DNA from: Nitrospirales bacterium
Lineage (GTDB): Bacteria > Nitrospirota > Nitrospiria > Nitrospirales > UBA8639
Direction of reading: 5' to 3'
Assembly: GCA_029261295.1 (NCBI GenBank)
Contig: JAJDBP010000031.1
Span: forward strand, 124,001 to 188,000
DNA: 64,000 bases
The notes under the pieces: model-generated
Database searches by the model: none
The model's input: the letters and a program-made list of their open reading frames with translations, nothing else
What the model was told of the DNA's origin: nothing
In this document: piece by piece, positions 1 through 8,738 of the stretch
How positions within the stretch are numbered: the stretch's first letter is position 1
Layout of the letters: every line of letters begins with the position of its first letter
Program-made: the position numbers and the translations under genes

Positions 1-1395
1 GTCGGCAATTCCAAAAAACATGGGACCGTTAGGTTCGAGGACAGCAATTTGTTTTCGCAGATGGGCTGGAACCAGTTCAGCGCCAGATTTTTGACTTTCC
101 TCAAGGCCGACGACTTTGGGTTTCCACATTTCGCTCATGTCCCGCACAAAGAGGAAGAAGGCGATGGCGAGTCCTACGCCAACAGCAACCAATAAGTCTT
201 CCCATACGGTCAAAAGGAATACCGTCCAAAAAGTAATTTTTGATGGGGTGGGGATGCGATGCAGAATGGGGAAGACTCGGAAGTCTAAGATGTCGTACCC
301 AACTTTAAAAAGGATGGCTGCGAGGCAACCCATAGGAATATACGAGGCTAAGGGTGCTAGGCCCAGAACAAGGGCGAGGAGTACGCATCCATGGACGATG
401 GTTGAGAGAATCGTTCGTGCTCCACATTGAATATTGGCAATGCTCCGCATGGTCGCGGTCGCAGTGGTGAGGCCTCCGATTAAGCCTGCTGCCATATTGG
501 CTAGGCCTTGTCCCCAGATTTCTTGGTCGCTGTTATGTCGGTCATCATCGCTCATTTGGTCAATGACGACGCAGGTCAGGAGGGAGTCATAGATGGCTAA
601 TCCAGCCAGCGCGGCCGCTGGAGGAAGCATGTCATAGAACTGGCTGATCGGGGGAAGATATAGATCAGGAAGGCCGATTGGCACTTCTGGAATGTAGTCG
701 ATATCCAAGGCTAAGAAATTGGCGATGGCTGTGCCCACGACTAAACCTATGAGAGGGGCTGGGAGCCAGATCACTTTTGTAATCTTGGGCCAGATCAATA
801 TTGTGCCCAAGGTGATGAGGGAAATCATGAGCGCATCAAAATGCGTGTTCATGAGGGAGCTGGGAATAGACAACAAGGCTTCACGAACTGATGAAAGGGT
901 GGGAAGCCCGAGGAAGGGATTTAATTCGATGATAATGACGATGGCACCAATGCCACACATGAATCCGGATATGACGGAATAGGGCGTGAGGTAGATGAAT
1001 TTCCCGACGCCCATAGCTGCCAAGATGAGCATGATGACGCCGCTCAAAAATACGCATCCGAAAGCGAAGCTCAGATCTGGTTGGCCATTCGCCAACATGT
1101 GGTCGTGCATGACCACGGCAAGCTGAACGGTTTTTGGGCCTGTCGGTCCGCTAACCCCAACATTTGACCCTCCGAATAGGCCCCCAACAAATCCCCCAGC
1201 AATGGCTCCCCACATGCCGGTAATGGCTCCAAGGCCAGAAGCTACGCCAAACCCCAACGCCAGCGGCAATGCGATGAAGGCGACCGTGACCCCTGCGAGT
1301 GTGTCCTGCGCAATGTTATTTCCCATGATCCGGATTCTCGGCCACGGGTTCATTTCTGAAAGGAAACCTTTAATTTTATTGCCAATGAAGTCCAT
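1..1395 (-). CDS. SulP-family anion transporter (partial, C-terminus beyond left edge)
   Basis: Reading the minus strand from an ATG at 1395 gives an open frame of 465 codons that runs off the left edge. It begins MDFIGNKIKGFLSEMNPWPR and continues with the SulP hallmark stretch GVSGPTGPKTVQLAVV, followed by many hydrophobic segments typical of the 14-helix SulP core. The last visible residues (about 450 onward, VLEPNGPMFFGIAD) are the start of a cytoplasmic STAS domain, so only the end of STAS is missing. SulP proteins carry sulfate, bicarbonate or other anions across the inner membrane; the substrate cannot be told from sequence. Bicarbonate uptake (BicA-like) would suit an autotroph, but that is inference. 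Family confidence is high, substrate unknown. Confidence 0.93.
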   Translation of the reverse strand, partial: MDFIGNKIKGFLSEMNPWPRIRIMGNNIAQDTLAGVTVAFIALPLALGFGVASGLGAITGMWGAIAGGFVGGLFGGSNVGVSGPTGPKTVQLAVVMHDHMLANGQPDLSFAFGCVFLSGVIMLILAAMGVGKFIYLTPYSVISGFMCGIGAIVIIIELNPFLGLPTLSSVREALLSIPSSLMNTHFDALMISLITLGTILIWPKITKVIWLPAPLIGLVVGTAIANFLALDIDYIPEVPIGLPDLYLPPISQFYDMLPPAAALAGLAIYDSLLTCVVIDQMSDDDRHNSDQEIWGQGLANMAAGLIGGLTTATATMRSIANIQCGARTILSTIVHGCVLLALVLGLAPLASYIPMGCLAAILFKVGYDILDFRVFPILHRIPTPSKITFWTVFLLTVWEDLLVAVGVGLAIAFFLFVRDMSEMWKPKVVGLEESQKSGAELVPAHLRKQIAVLEPNGPMFFGIAD

Positions 1396-1682
1396 TGATA
1401 TTTTTTACTTCCTGAGATTGTAAATGGGAGTAGAAAGCAAGGGAGGGACTACAACGTTCTTCTCAATTGCTAGAATCCAATAAATGTTAAAGCAAATCCT
1501 ATGCCTTTACTGCATGAGGTTTGAAGAGAGAAATGTTATCTCAACTCATTGATTCTATGTAATTTTTATGAGTAGTGATGGCAGTGTATTTGAGGTGAAT
1601 GGGTCGATTATCAAAATCGCGCTAAATGCTTTGAGTGAAAACGCACACATTAATGTTATTGGTGAATATTTTGATGTGCAGG

Positions 1683-2099
1683 TTACCCCTCAAAAAAATC
1701 CGTAAAGTAGCGAATGAGGTCGCTAATTGTCACTATACCGACAATTTTTCCAGCTTCTGTCACGACAAGATGTCGAACCCCATTCGATTTCATCATAGCC
1801 TGTGCGGCTCGAACAGGTTGATCGCTTTCGATAAGAAGCATCTCTGATCTCATGATAGCTTTAACGGTCGTCGTCTCCATGTTGAGGCCTTTCGCCACTC
1901 CCTCTCGAGCCAGACGTTTGTCTGAGACAATACCCACGTATTCATCTCCATCAGTCACGAGTAATGCGCTCACCCCTTGATCGATAAATGATTGGCTCAA
2001 TTCTTTGAGGGTGGCATTGACGGCAATGGTTTTGACATTGCGAGCCATATACTCACTGATGGTGGGTTCTGTCTTTTCGGCGTTGTTTGGTTCAGCCAT
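1683..2099 (-). CDS. two-CBS-domain protein
   Basis: The protein is about 138 residues and is almost entirely a tandem CBS pair: first repeat around ISEYMARNVKTIAV, second around VKAIMRSEMLLIES, ending GIVTISDLIRYF. CBS pairs bind adenine nucleotides and act as regulatory modules. I chose the ATG at 2099 because AGGAG lies nine bases upstream; a longer frame reaching 2171 has no such site. It follows the SulP gene on the same strand and could be a separate sensor protein, but no partner is shown. It is clearly a paralogue of the C-terminal half of the CBS protein at 58280-59047 (shared DATL, TTTVK, RHL-VTE, SD-IRY positions). Cellular role is unknown. Confidence 0.85.
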   Translation of the reverse strand: MAEPNNAEKTEPTISEYMARNVKTIAVNATLKELSQSFIDQGVSALLVTDGDEYVGIVSDKRLAREGVAKGLNMETTTVKAIMRSEMLLIESDQPVRAAQAMMKSNGVRHLVVTEAGKIVGIVTISDLIRYFTDFFEG

Positions 2100-2371
2100 G
2101 GTTTGTTCTCCTAGTGGGTGGATTGAACAGGTAGGATGAGGATCAGGTATATATGCATAAGCACCATTCAAAGTTCACCATGTTGAATGGCGACAAAAGT
2201 CTTGAGCCACCGGGTGGTCTGTTAGGTTCTGATGGAACAGGATATAACAAATTGGGTTGGATATTACAAAAGTCGAATGATCAAAGACTGGGGCTTTGTT
2301 TTACGGTGTAAAGCTGCCTGGTTCAGGAATGATGTGAAGGCAGATTAAGGCTGGAATATGTTGGCTGAGGA

Positions 2372-2701
2372 TTATGAAGCAGCAGATTTCCCCATTTCTT
2401 CCCTGACAAACGCGAGTATTTTCTCGGTATCTTCTACGATCCCATCTGTGACGTTGAGCCCTAAAGCTTTATCTTCGTCATCTAGTGTGTCCACCAAGCC
2501 TTGATTCTGAAGGAGGTTCAAATCCCAAAAAACAATTCCATGGCTGATCCGTTGGCCATCTATGTTGGCTATTACGTTGATGTTGTCCCCATGTTCCGTG
2601 GGGGTACTCACAAAAGACAGATCGACCTTGTCTTGTTTGGCTTGTTGAATAAATTCAATAAAGGTCTTAATTCTTTCGAGACTATTGGGGTCGATTTCCA
2701 T
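2372..2701 (-). CDS. hypothetical protein, 109 residues
   Basis: A soluble acidic protein starting MEIDPNSLERIKTFIEFIQQ. It has no signal peptide, membrane segment or recognised motif. Its amino-acid pattern (amphipathic helix at the N-terminus, then an alternating hydrophobic middle around INVIANIDGQRISHGIVFWD) looks like a real folded protein, unlike the overlapping plus-strand frame. The ribosome binding site is weak. It lies in a minus-strand run of small genes between the CBS protein and the DsbA-like gene. I do not recognise the family. Confidence 0.6.
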   Translation of the reverse strand: MEIDPNSLERIKTFIEFIQQAKQDKVDLSFVSTPTEHGDNINVIANIDGQRISHGIVFWDLNLLQNQGLVDTLDDEDKALGLNVTDGIVEDTEKILAFVREEMGKSAAS

Positions 2702-2773
2702 GCAAAGAGATCTTTCTCATGTTAATGATTTGAATGAAATATGCAGTTTGAACCTGATCCTTGGGTTGAATGG

Positions 2774-2989
2774 TTAGGCTGTCCCTTGAGGTCCAGATAA
2801 GGGAGGATTCTCCTGATCTTTCTTTTGGGCACGCTCAGCAATGTTTTCCATAAGGCCCGCGAATTTTTTGTATTGAGGATGGTCCGCAGACAAAGGATTG
2901 CCATCTTCGTCACACATGAGTTCTTGCATGCCTTCTAAAATTTCGCTCATTTCGGGAAAGAATTCCCCATCTGATTTTTTGCGTCCCAT
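2774..2989 (-). CDS. hypothetical small acidic protein, 71 residues
   Basis: A 71-residue hydrophilic protein beginning MGRKKSDGEFFPEMSEILEG. A strong AGGAG sits nine bases before the ATG at 2989, which supports expression. The middle (MCDEDGNPLSADHPQY) is acidic and the end is proline/glycine rich and probably disordered. There is no secretion signal. Family not recognised; it sits between the DsbA-like gene and another small unknown gene, all on the minus strand. Confidence 0.7.
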   Translation of the reverse strand: MGRKKSDGEFFPEMSEILEGMQELMCDEDGNPLSADHPQYKKFAGLMENIAERAQKKDQENPPLSGPQGTA

Positions 2990-3033
2990 TGTGTATCTCC
3001 TTCTGGTCTAAAACTGGCAATAAATATGATGCG

Positions 3034-3672
3034 TTAAGATTTCTTGTCTTGGTCGAGAATGCTTTGAATCACAATTTTCAGATTGGCAAAGTTTAAATTT
3101 CCGATACGGAGATTGCCATCCAAGACCACGGTTGGGGTATGGGTGAGTTTGATGCGTTCACCCCATTCTTTTCCTTTCCCTAAGGCTTGAAAGGGCTTTC
3201 CACTGGCCAGACCCGCTTCAAATTCTACCGTGTCTAACCCAACTTCTTTGAGAACCAACTTCCGCATGGTTCTATCAAAAATTTCAATATCCTTGTCGTG
3301 GATGGCTTGAAAAAGGATTTCCTTCATTTTCTGGCCCTTCCCCATGGTGACGGCTTGATTATACATTTCAAACGCCGTGGGAAGTTTTCCGGGCATCACT
3401 GGAAAGCCGATCATCCGCACTTCAAGCTGATCGCCGAATTCTTTTTGGAGCTTGCTCACGACGACTCGTTCAAACATGTGGCAATGCGGGCAATAAAAAT
3501 CGGCGAACTCTAGTAAAATAACCTTTCCGGATTCGTGTAGAGAGGATTCTCCCTCTATTGTTTCGTATTCGCCTTGGAGCGCACTGACAGCCATCGTTGT
3601 TGAACCCAGAAGACCAAATGTGAAGAGAAAGAGGGCCAAGGCAAATTTTAAGGGAGTATGGTGAGCGTTCAT
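3034..3672 (-). CDS. DsbA-like periplasmic thiol:disulfide oxidoreductase
   Basis: A 212-residue exported thioredoxin-fold protein. Residues 1-31 form a signal peptide (hydrophobic FALALFLFTFGLLGS). The redox site is FYCPHCHMFERV near residue 60, with the CPHC active-site pair of DsbA; a cis-proline motif THTPTVVLDG follows near residue 180, and an alpha-helical insertion lies between, as in DsbA. Such enzymes introduce disulfides into exported proteins. Start supported by AGGAAAGG upstream of the ATG at 3672. No DsbB partner is visible in the window. The family call is firm; whether it is an oxidase or isomerase is not settled. Confidence 0.88.
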   Translation of the reverse strand: MNAHHTPLKFALALFLFTFGLLGSTTMAVSALQGEYETIEGESSLHESGKVILLEFADFYCPHCHMFERVVVSKLQKEFGDQLEVRMIGFPVMPGKLPTAFEMYNQAVTMGKGQKMKEILFQAIHDKDIEIFDRTMRKLVLKEVGLDTVEFEAGLASGKPFQALGKGKEWGERIKLTHTPTVVLDGNLRIGNLNFANLKIVIQSILDQDKKS

Positions 3673-3690
3673 GCTAATCCTTTCCTAAGG

Positions 3691-4164
3691 TTACTTGTTT
3701 TTTGATTCTGGCGTTGAACTGGACTGCTTGTGGGCCGATGCCACTTGAGTCTTTTGATTCCTGTCAACAGGAATACCAGCTTGAGAGAGGAAATTCAAAC
3801 CCAAAGGATGATTGGTGAACCGGTCAGCATAGGAGGCCAAAATCTCCCCTTCGTCCTGATCAAGGTCCAGCCTGTAGGGTGCGCTGAGTAAGGCGATGAC
3901 TTTGAGCCCAGCCCAGTTGGCTGAAGCGTCGTTCATGGTTTGAGCTTCTGTAATGCCTTGAATAAATCCTGATTCGACATATTGGTAAAAATCTTCATAT
4001 GGATAGACCTCATCGCTGAACACATCAAACAGGCCTTCAATTTCACTCTTTATCTGTCGGAGTGCTTCCTCGTCTTGGGACCAGGAAACTGCCGCACCAT
4101 CACTGAAGCCTTGCAACTGAATGGGATGACCGATGGTCAAAGTAAATGATCCGTATTTAGACAT
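3691..4164 (-). CDS. hypothetical protein, about 157 residues
   Basis: A soluble protein beginning MSKYGSFTLTIGHPIQLQGF, with an acidic middle and a polar Ser/Thr/Lys tail. I place the start at the ATG at 4164, preceded by GAGG at good spacing; an upstream in-frame TTG at 4179 has none. It ends 18 bases before the DsbA-like gene begins, so the two are probably cotranscribed. No motif or family recognised. Confidence 0.65.
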   Translation of the reverse strand: MSKYGSFTLTIGHPIQLQGFSDGAAVSWSQDEEALRQIKSEIEGLFDVFSDEVYPYEDFYQYVESGFIQGITEAQTMNDASANWAGLKVIALLSAPYRLDLDQDEGEILASYADRFTNHPLGLNFLSQAGIPVDRNQKTQVASAHKQSSSTPESKNK

Positions 4165-4448
4165 TGAGTGGGGCCTCAAAATTCTTTGAGTGCTATTGAA
4201 GGACAGGTAAGCGTTTTCAGTAATACTGGGGTAAAACCCTCATCTGAAAATCTACCCTCGAATCCCCCAAGGTTGTTCAGGTAACATTGCCAGGACTTTG
4301 AAATTGTTCACTATTTCTCATCATATCAGACAAGGCCTAGGCGGCTTCAAGGCTAAATTTGGCGAGTCGGGAGATTGTGGGGCATTTTCTTGATTTTTAA
4401 AAGGTTTTGGAGAATTGACAAATTCATGAAATTCAAGGAGGGGTATTG

Positions 4449-4769
4449 ATGAAGGTTATTCAGTTGAAGGACTACCAGACATTTGCAGAAGAGAAAATGA
4501 AGAAATTAAATGTGTTTGAAACCTCGAGGTTTTTTTGTGATGTGTATTGTTTTGAGCCGGGGCAGCTCCAAAAGGCTCATGCTCATGCGGATCAAGATAA
4601 GTTGTATTTTGTGTTAGAAGGGCAGGGCACCTTTCAGGTTGGGCCTGATAGCCAAATTTTAGAAGAGGGACAGGGGACCATGGCTCCAGCTGGTGAAGAA
4701 CATGGCGTTGTGAATCACACCCAGCAACGACTTCGAGTCCTCGTCTTTATGGCCCCGAATCCTGGATAA
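4449..4769 (+). CDS. single-domain cupin protein
   Basis: A small (106-residue) cupin. The two conserved cupin boxes are visible: AHAHADQDKLYFVLEGQGTF (metal-ligand His and Glu) at about 40-60, and GTMAPAGEEHGVVN (second box His) at about 76-90. The fold binds a metal or small ligand in a beta-barrel; the substrate is unknown. AAGGAGG lies just before the ATG at 4449. It is a single-gene unit, divergent from the minus-strand genes before it and convergent with nirK, and is closed by a strong hairpin. Confidence 0.85.
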   Translation: MKVIQLKDYQTFAEEKMKKLNVFETSRFFCDVYCFEPGQLQKAHAHADQDKLYFVLEGQGTFQVGPDSQILEEGQGTMAPAGEEHGVVNHTQQRLRVLVFMAPNPG

Positions 4770-4783
4770 AGGAAGAAGGAGAG

Positions 4784-4813
4784 AGCGGGGGGCGAACCCT
4801 TGCCCCCCGCTTT
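4784..4813 (+). terminator. GC-rich terminator hairpin between cupin gene and nirK
   Basis: A perfect 10-bp stem AGCGGGGGGC / GCCCCCCGCT around an 8-base loop, starting 15 bases after the cupin stop codon and ending 17 bases before the nirK stop. The plus strand continues with TTT. It most likely ends cupin transcription and may also serve the convergent nirK transcript. Confidence 0.8.
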
Positions 4814-4829
4814 AAGAAAGATGAGGCTA

Positions 4830-5858
4830 TTACTGAGGAAACATCTCATTGAAAATCTTGGTATTGTTTTCTCCAGAGACACTAAGAATGCCTACCGCGC
4901 CTTTGGCCACACGGAAGATACTATGGTCCACTAAGAGATAGGCCCCTGGTACATCGACTTTAAATTCCACAATGGTAGTGCCAGCTGAAGGAATTAAGGT
5001 TGTTTGGACATTTTTATTAACGGTTCCTCCAATCGCTCCTTCCACATATACCTTGTCAAATATTTCGCCAATGATATGAAATGAAGACGTCCCATTTGGG
5101 CCAATATTGCCCACAAACATTCTGACTGTTTCCCCGGCTTTGGCCGTTAATTCTTCTCCCATCAGGGCTCCGGCTTTGCCATTAAACACGACATGGTCTG
5201 GATGTTCGCCCAAACCTTTTTCCATGGAGAGTTCCATGACGCCCTTGTCCTTGCTGGGCATGGTGTAGAATTCGCTTTCCATGATCGCATATTCATGATC
5301 AACGGGTGGGAGGCCTTCTTTTGGATCGACGAGAATTAATCCATACATGCCATTAGCGATGTGTGCGGGGATGTTCGGCACCGGTGATGCACAGTGATAG
5401 ATAAATAAGCCTGGGGCTAAGGCATGAAACGAAAAAACGCCCTCCTGCCCAGGAGCCGCTAGATTGGCGCCGGCACCTCCACCTGGACCATTCACCGCAT
5501 GCAAATCCATATTATGCGGGAATTTGTTACCTGCATGATTCTTTAGATGGAGTTCGACGGTATCACCCACGCGGACCCGAATCATGGGACCGGGTACGGT
5601 CCCATTAAAGCTCCAAAACTTATATTTGATCCCATCTGCTAATTCTCCGACGTATTCTTTTGCTTCAACGTTCACCACGACTTTGGCGGGACCTTTTCTG
5701 GTTATAGGGGCTGGGACTTTAGGCAATGTCGTGAGGGTGGCTTGAATCGTTGGCATGTCCATAGCCCCGGCCGTGGAGGAAACCCCAATAAGGGGCAGAC
5801 CCATAAATAAGGCGACGGCGATTATCCGAGTAGTAAGGAAATGAATATTAGCAAGCAT
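4830..5858 (-). CDS. nirK: copper-containing nitrite reductase (NO-forming)
   Basis: A periplasmic two-cupredoxin-domain enzyme reducing nitrite to nitric oxide. The first ~33 residues are a signal peptide. Copper-binding motifs are visible in order: PHNMDLHA (type-1 His, catalytic Asp, type-2 His), FIYHCASP (type-2 His, type-1 Cys), PAHIANGM (type-1 His and Met), FHIIGEIFD (likely active-site His) and LVDHSIFR (type-2 His). All expected ligands are therefore present. At 342 residues, with GEIFDKVYVEG in the second domain, it resembles the shorter NirKs of nitrifiers rather than classic denitrifier enzymes. ATG at 5858 is ten bases after AGAGGAG; an adjacent TTG at 5861 is possible. It is monocistronic, with a Crp/Fnr-like palindrome upstream. 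Confidence 0.93.
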   Translation of the reverse strand: MLANIHFLTTRIIAVALFMGLPLIGVSSTAGAMDMPTIQATLTTLPKVPAPITRKGPAKVVVNVEAKEYVGELADGIKYKFWSFNGTVPGPMIRVRVGDTVELHLKNHAGNKFPHNMDLHAVNGPGGGAGANLAAPGQEGVFSFHALAPGLFIYHCASPVPNIPAHIANGMYGLILVDPKEGLPPVDHEYAIMESEFYTMPSKDKGVMELSMEKGLGEHPDHVVFNGKAGALMGEELTAKAGETVRMFVGNIGPNGTSSFHIIGEIFDKVYVEGAIGGTVNKNVQTTLIPSAGTTIVEFKVDVPGAYLLVDHSIFRVAKGAVGILSVSGENNTKIFNEMFPQ

Positions 5859-5949
5859 CAATGGTGTTCTCCTCTTTCGTGATAGCGGCTGGATGACAGT
5901 CTATTTTACTTCTCTAAGGGCTATCATAGAGAAATCATCCGAAAAAACA

Positions 5950-5963
5950 ATGATATAGATCAT
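5950..5963. promoter_or_regulatory. candidate Crp/Fnr-type operator upstream of nirK
   Basis: ATGAT-ATAG-ATCAT is a perfect 5-4-5 inverted repeat, the spacing of Fnr/Nnr-type sites (consensus TTGAT-N4-ATCAA), differing at the outer bases. It is about 92 bases upstream of the nirK start in a 318-base non-coding stretch (5859-6176). Crp/Fnr-family control of nirK is common, and a regulator of that family lies at 12822-13517. Binding is inferred. I see nothing else clear in the rest of the gap. Confidence 0.4.
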
Positions 5964-6176
5964 CAAATAAAAGAAAGATTGGGGAAAATGTTGTGCGACA
6001 GAAGATCTGAATATGGAGGGTAAATTGAATAGGCTGTGGTTAGGAGATTGCCAGAGGAGCCATTTCTTTGAGGTATGGGAGTTTCAGGATAACCGTTTGT
6101 TTCATTGAGGTAATCTTTTTGTAGCCCCAATGATATTGGACCGATGTAGACTTACTGCCGATTTCCGCGACGCATC

Positions 6177-8738
6177 CTATGCACTTTCTGCCACTTCTTT
6201 CAGTTTCATTTTGGTGGCTATCTGATGCAATGCATGGAGGTGGGGCTCAAGCCAGGCGAGTATATACACGGTTTGGCAGGAGTCAGTCTCTGCCATTTCT
6301 TCCACTATGGATTTTAGCAACTTCTCTACGACCTCAATCATTTCTAGACCAGAGGTGCTCGCACCTAGAATTGGGAAGAGAATGGATTCCAGTTTAGAGT
6401 CTTCACGTTTAGCAAGTTGGGAAAATTGAAGGAAGGCGTTTCGCACACAATCACTCAGCAAATCTCCCATGGTGTGATACCCAGAATTGAGTGAACCTTG
6501 CAGTCCGGCAACATGGAAGACGTACTTGAACCCGAGCTCCCTGAGTCCATTGGTTTTGGTTGCTATCACTGAGCCAAGGGAAAATGGCGGTTTCAAACCT
6601 AACTTGACAATTTCCTCTTGGAGGGCCTCGTTAAGTGTGTCATTCGTGGCGACCCCCCCGGCTGTTTTCTCTGCGTCTAAATAACGCAACGTTCCAGAAA
6701 TCGCTAAATCGTGGTAGCGGGCAAGTTGTAAGTTTATATCTACCAAGCTAACTATCACGTCCGCTTGAATAGGTAGGCTCTGGATGTCGCCTGTAACAAA
6801 CTTGATGCGTCGTTGCTGACCCAATGGTAACTCAAAGTCCTTGTCGAGTCTTGGGGGAAGGGGCGAGGGGCGTGCCGATTTCATCATCTTCGGCAATTGC
6901 TGCTCCCAGCGAATCTGGTGGCCAGAACTGAATTCTTGGAATAAGCTTGGCGCCATCCATCCCTGTTCTTGGATGCTCCGTACTTGCTTTTCCACTTTTT
7001 TCGCGAAAACTCCTTTTATCAGACTAGCGACCGGCTGTAGTGAGTATTCCACGATCCGTAAGTTCTGAATGTCAAATGGCAAATCCTGCCCTTTCTCAAT
7101 CAACAAGATTGCCGGACGTGATGCCGCCTGGGCGACGGCGAGTTGATAGAAGACATTGGGGTTATTTCCGGACAAAATTGCAATACATATATCTGATTGG
7201 ATGATCTCTTTAATCATCTGTTTCGTAATGAGTCCCGTCTCTTTCATGTGATCGATGCGCAGTGATTTTATTTCCATCGACGTCATCGCAGGTTGAATGA
7301 TGAATTCGAAAACGTCATCCGCATGATGGCGGATGGATGAACCCTCTTGCCCAATTGGGCTTATGACGAAACAACGTTTGGCGCTGGAAGGTACCTCTTT
7401 CTGTTGGTGCAATTCAGCTTTCTTCATCTCACTGGTGGACTCAGCCAACTCCCAAACAGCTCCTAAGAGCGTTCGGACCCGCAAGGGTGCACTAGAAATC
7501 TCCACGAAATGAGAACGGTCGAGTCGAAAGGCCACACGACGGGGTGCTTTAGAACCGCGCATTCGGGTTTCGATGGCTACTATGGCCGAATCAATTTCGG
7601 CTGTTTTTGAAAGCGCCACCGGATTTAACCGTTGCCAATATTCAGGCACACGCTGTCCGAGGTCTATGGGAATAATTTTGGAGAGTATAGTTTCCGTCCC
7701 TTTAATGATGTCCTTAAAGAGGTTTTCAAAGGGAGAATTGAGTAGTCCTTTGGTCAAAAGGACTATCAAGGATGAGCCCTCTTGGACTCCACTCGATAGG
7801 GAACTTCTAGCTTTAGAGACATTATTTTTATCGATGCGATGGAGGACAACTGGGATCCCATAGCGACGATTGAGGTTGCCTGATAATGTTAGTGCCACCT
7901 CTTCATCTTCAGGGAAAAATGGCAAGAAGCCAGCAAAGTCGGAATTAACGTTCTTCCTTTGTTCCTGGCTTTGCGTCACCTCAATATTCTCCTCAATTTC
8001 GAGAATTAATGGATCGGTATTAGGAAGTTCGATGACCTTGGTTGTCTGTGAATCCATTTCAGTTGAAGGTTTGAAAATTTCTAGGCGGTCGAAAAAAAGG
8101 CGTAGTCCTACTTTGACCTCTCGTCCCTCAGGCGCTACCCAACCCATCCACTCGGCACGCTCCGAAGTTAGCAGTGCAGGGCCACTCATGTTCGTTGCCA
8201 GACGCATATGGGCTCCTGCGCGAAGCACGCGTGTTTCGTTCATCGATAGCACTTCCGCAGGAAATCGTGGCAATGCCCGCGCTGCCCAATTTGCTATGCC
8301 CTTCTGCCCTCCTTCCACCATTGCAGAAAGCGCAAATCTAACAAGTTCCTTGATTCTGTTACGACTATCGGGGTTCGTACTAAACTGTAGATAGCAGACT
8401 TCTTCCTCGAGCCTGACAGCAGAAGGGAGATACGCGTGAAGAGGTTGCGAGACAGTCCAGGCCGTTTCATAAAGAACAGGATCCTGCGCGAGGCTTCGGC
8501 GTAGCTCTTCAGCAGCTTTGGGTTCCCAAACAAATCCTGTTGGGTTTCTCGTGAGCACGAAGGGGCTCAGCCACAGATCAGCCTCATATCCGGCATTGAG
8601 ATGCGAAGCCAGTTCTATTCTCATTGCTCGAAGATAAGCCGGTTCAACGAGTGAGCTGAACGAAACAAGCTTGGCAAGTTCGAAAGCCTTGGGGGCGTCA
8701 CGACTCCAATTTTCCACTATGGAATTTCGCCAGTTCAT
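6177..8738 (-). CDS. multidomain conflict-system protein: TIR/NDT-like segments plus macro domain
   Basis: An 853-residue protein without signal peptide. Residues 1-250 are an unrecognised region (EADLWLSPFV, WEPKAAEELRRSLA, YLPSAVRLEEEV) that I compare, from memory only, with the third, variable component of MoxR-vWA systems. Residues ~280-360 look like a degenerate TIR fold (GSSLIVLLTKGLLNSPFE). Residues ~453-565 (CFVISPIGQEGSSIRHHADD, then SDICIAILSGNNPNVFYQLA) match the nucleoside-deoxyribosyltransferase/TIR-like Rossmannoid family. Residues ~645-800 resemble a macro (ADP-ribose-binding) domain: FVTGDIQSLPIQADVIVS, GSVIATKTNGL, FKYVFHVAG. It overlaps the upstream vWA gene by four bases (ATGA), so translation is probably coupled. 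Domain calls are by eye. Confidence 0.75.
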   Translation of the reverse strand: MNWRNSIVENWSRDAPKAFELAKLVSFSSLVEPAYLRAMRIELASHLNAGYEADLWLSPFVLTRNPTGFVWEPKAAEELRRSLAQDPVLYETAWTVSQPLHAYLPSAVRLEEEVCYLQFSTNPDSRNRIKELVRFALSAMVEGGQKGIANWAARALPRFPAEVLSMNETRVLRAGAHMRLATNMSGPALLTSERAEWMGWVAPEGREVKVGLRLFFDRLEIFKPSTEMDSQTTKVIELPNTDPLILEIEENIEVTQSQEQRKNVNSDFAGFLPFFPEDEEVALTLSGNLNRRYGIPVVLHRIDKNNVSKARSSLSSGVQEGSSLIVLLTKGLLNSPFENLFKDIIKGTETILSKIIPIDLGQRVPEYWQRLNPVALSKTAEIDSAIVAIETRMRGSKAPRRVAFRLDRSHFVEISSAPLRVRTLLGAVWELAESTSEMKKAELHQQKEVPSSAKRCFVISPIGQEGSSIRHHADDVFEFIIQPAMTSMEIKSLRIDHMKETGLITKQMIKEIIQSDICIAILSGNNPNVFYQLAVAQAASRPAILLIEKGQDLPFDIQNLRIVEYSLQPVASLIKGVFAKKVEKQVRSIQEQGWMAPSLFQEFSSGHQIRWEQQLPKMMKSARPSPLPPRLDKDFELPLGQQRRIKFVTGDIQSLPIQADVIVSLVDINLQLARYHDLAISGTLRYLDAEKTAGGVATNDTLNEALQEEIVKLGLKPPFSLGSVIATKTNGLRELGFKYVFHVAGLQGSLNSGYHTMGDLLSDCVRNAFLQFSQLAKREDSKLESILFPILGASTSGLEMIEVVEKLLKSIVEEMAETDSCQTVYILAWLEPHLHALHQIATKMKLKEVAESA

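Noticed and set aside
116-1423. Three plus-strand frames in the first 1.4 kb
   Set aside because: They are antisense to the continuous SulP frame, which has clear family motifs.
7870-8394. 174-codon plus-strand frame inside the 853-residue gene
   Set aside because: Serine/arginine-rich shadow with no motif; the minus-strand gene is continuous and has domains.
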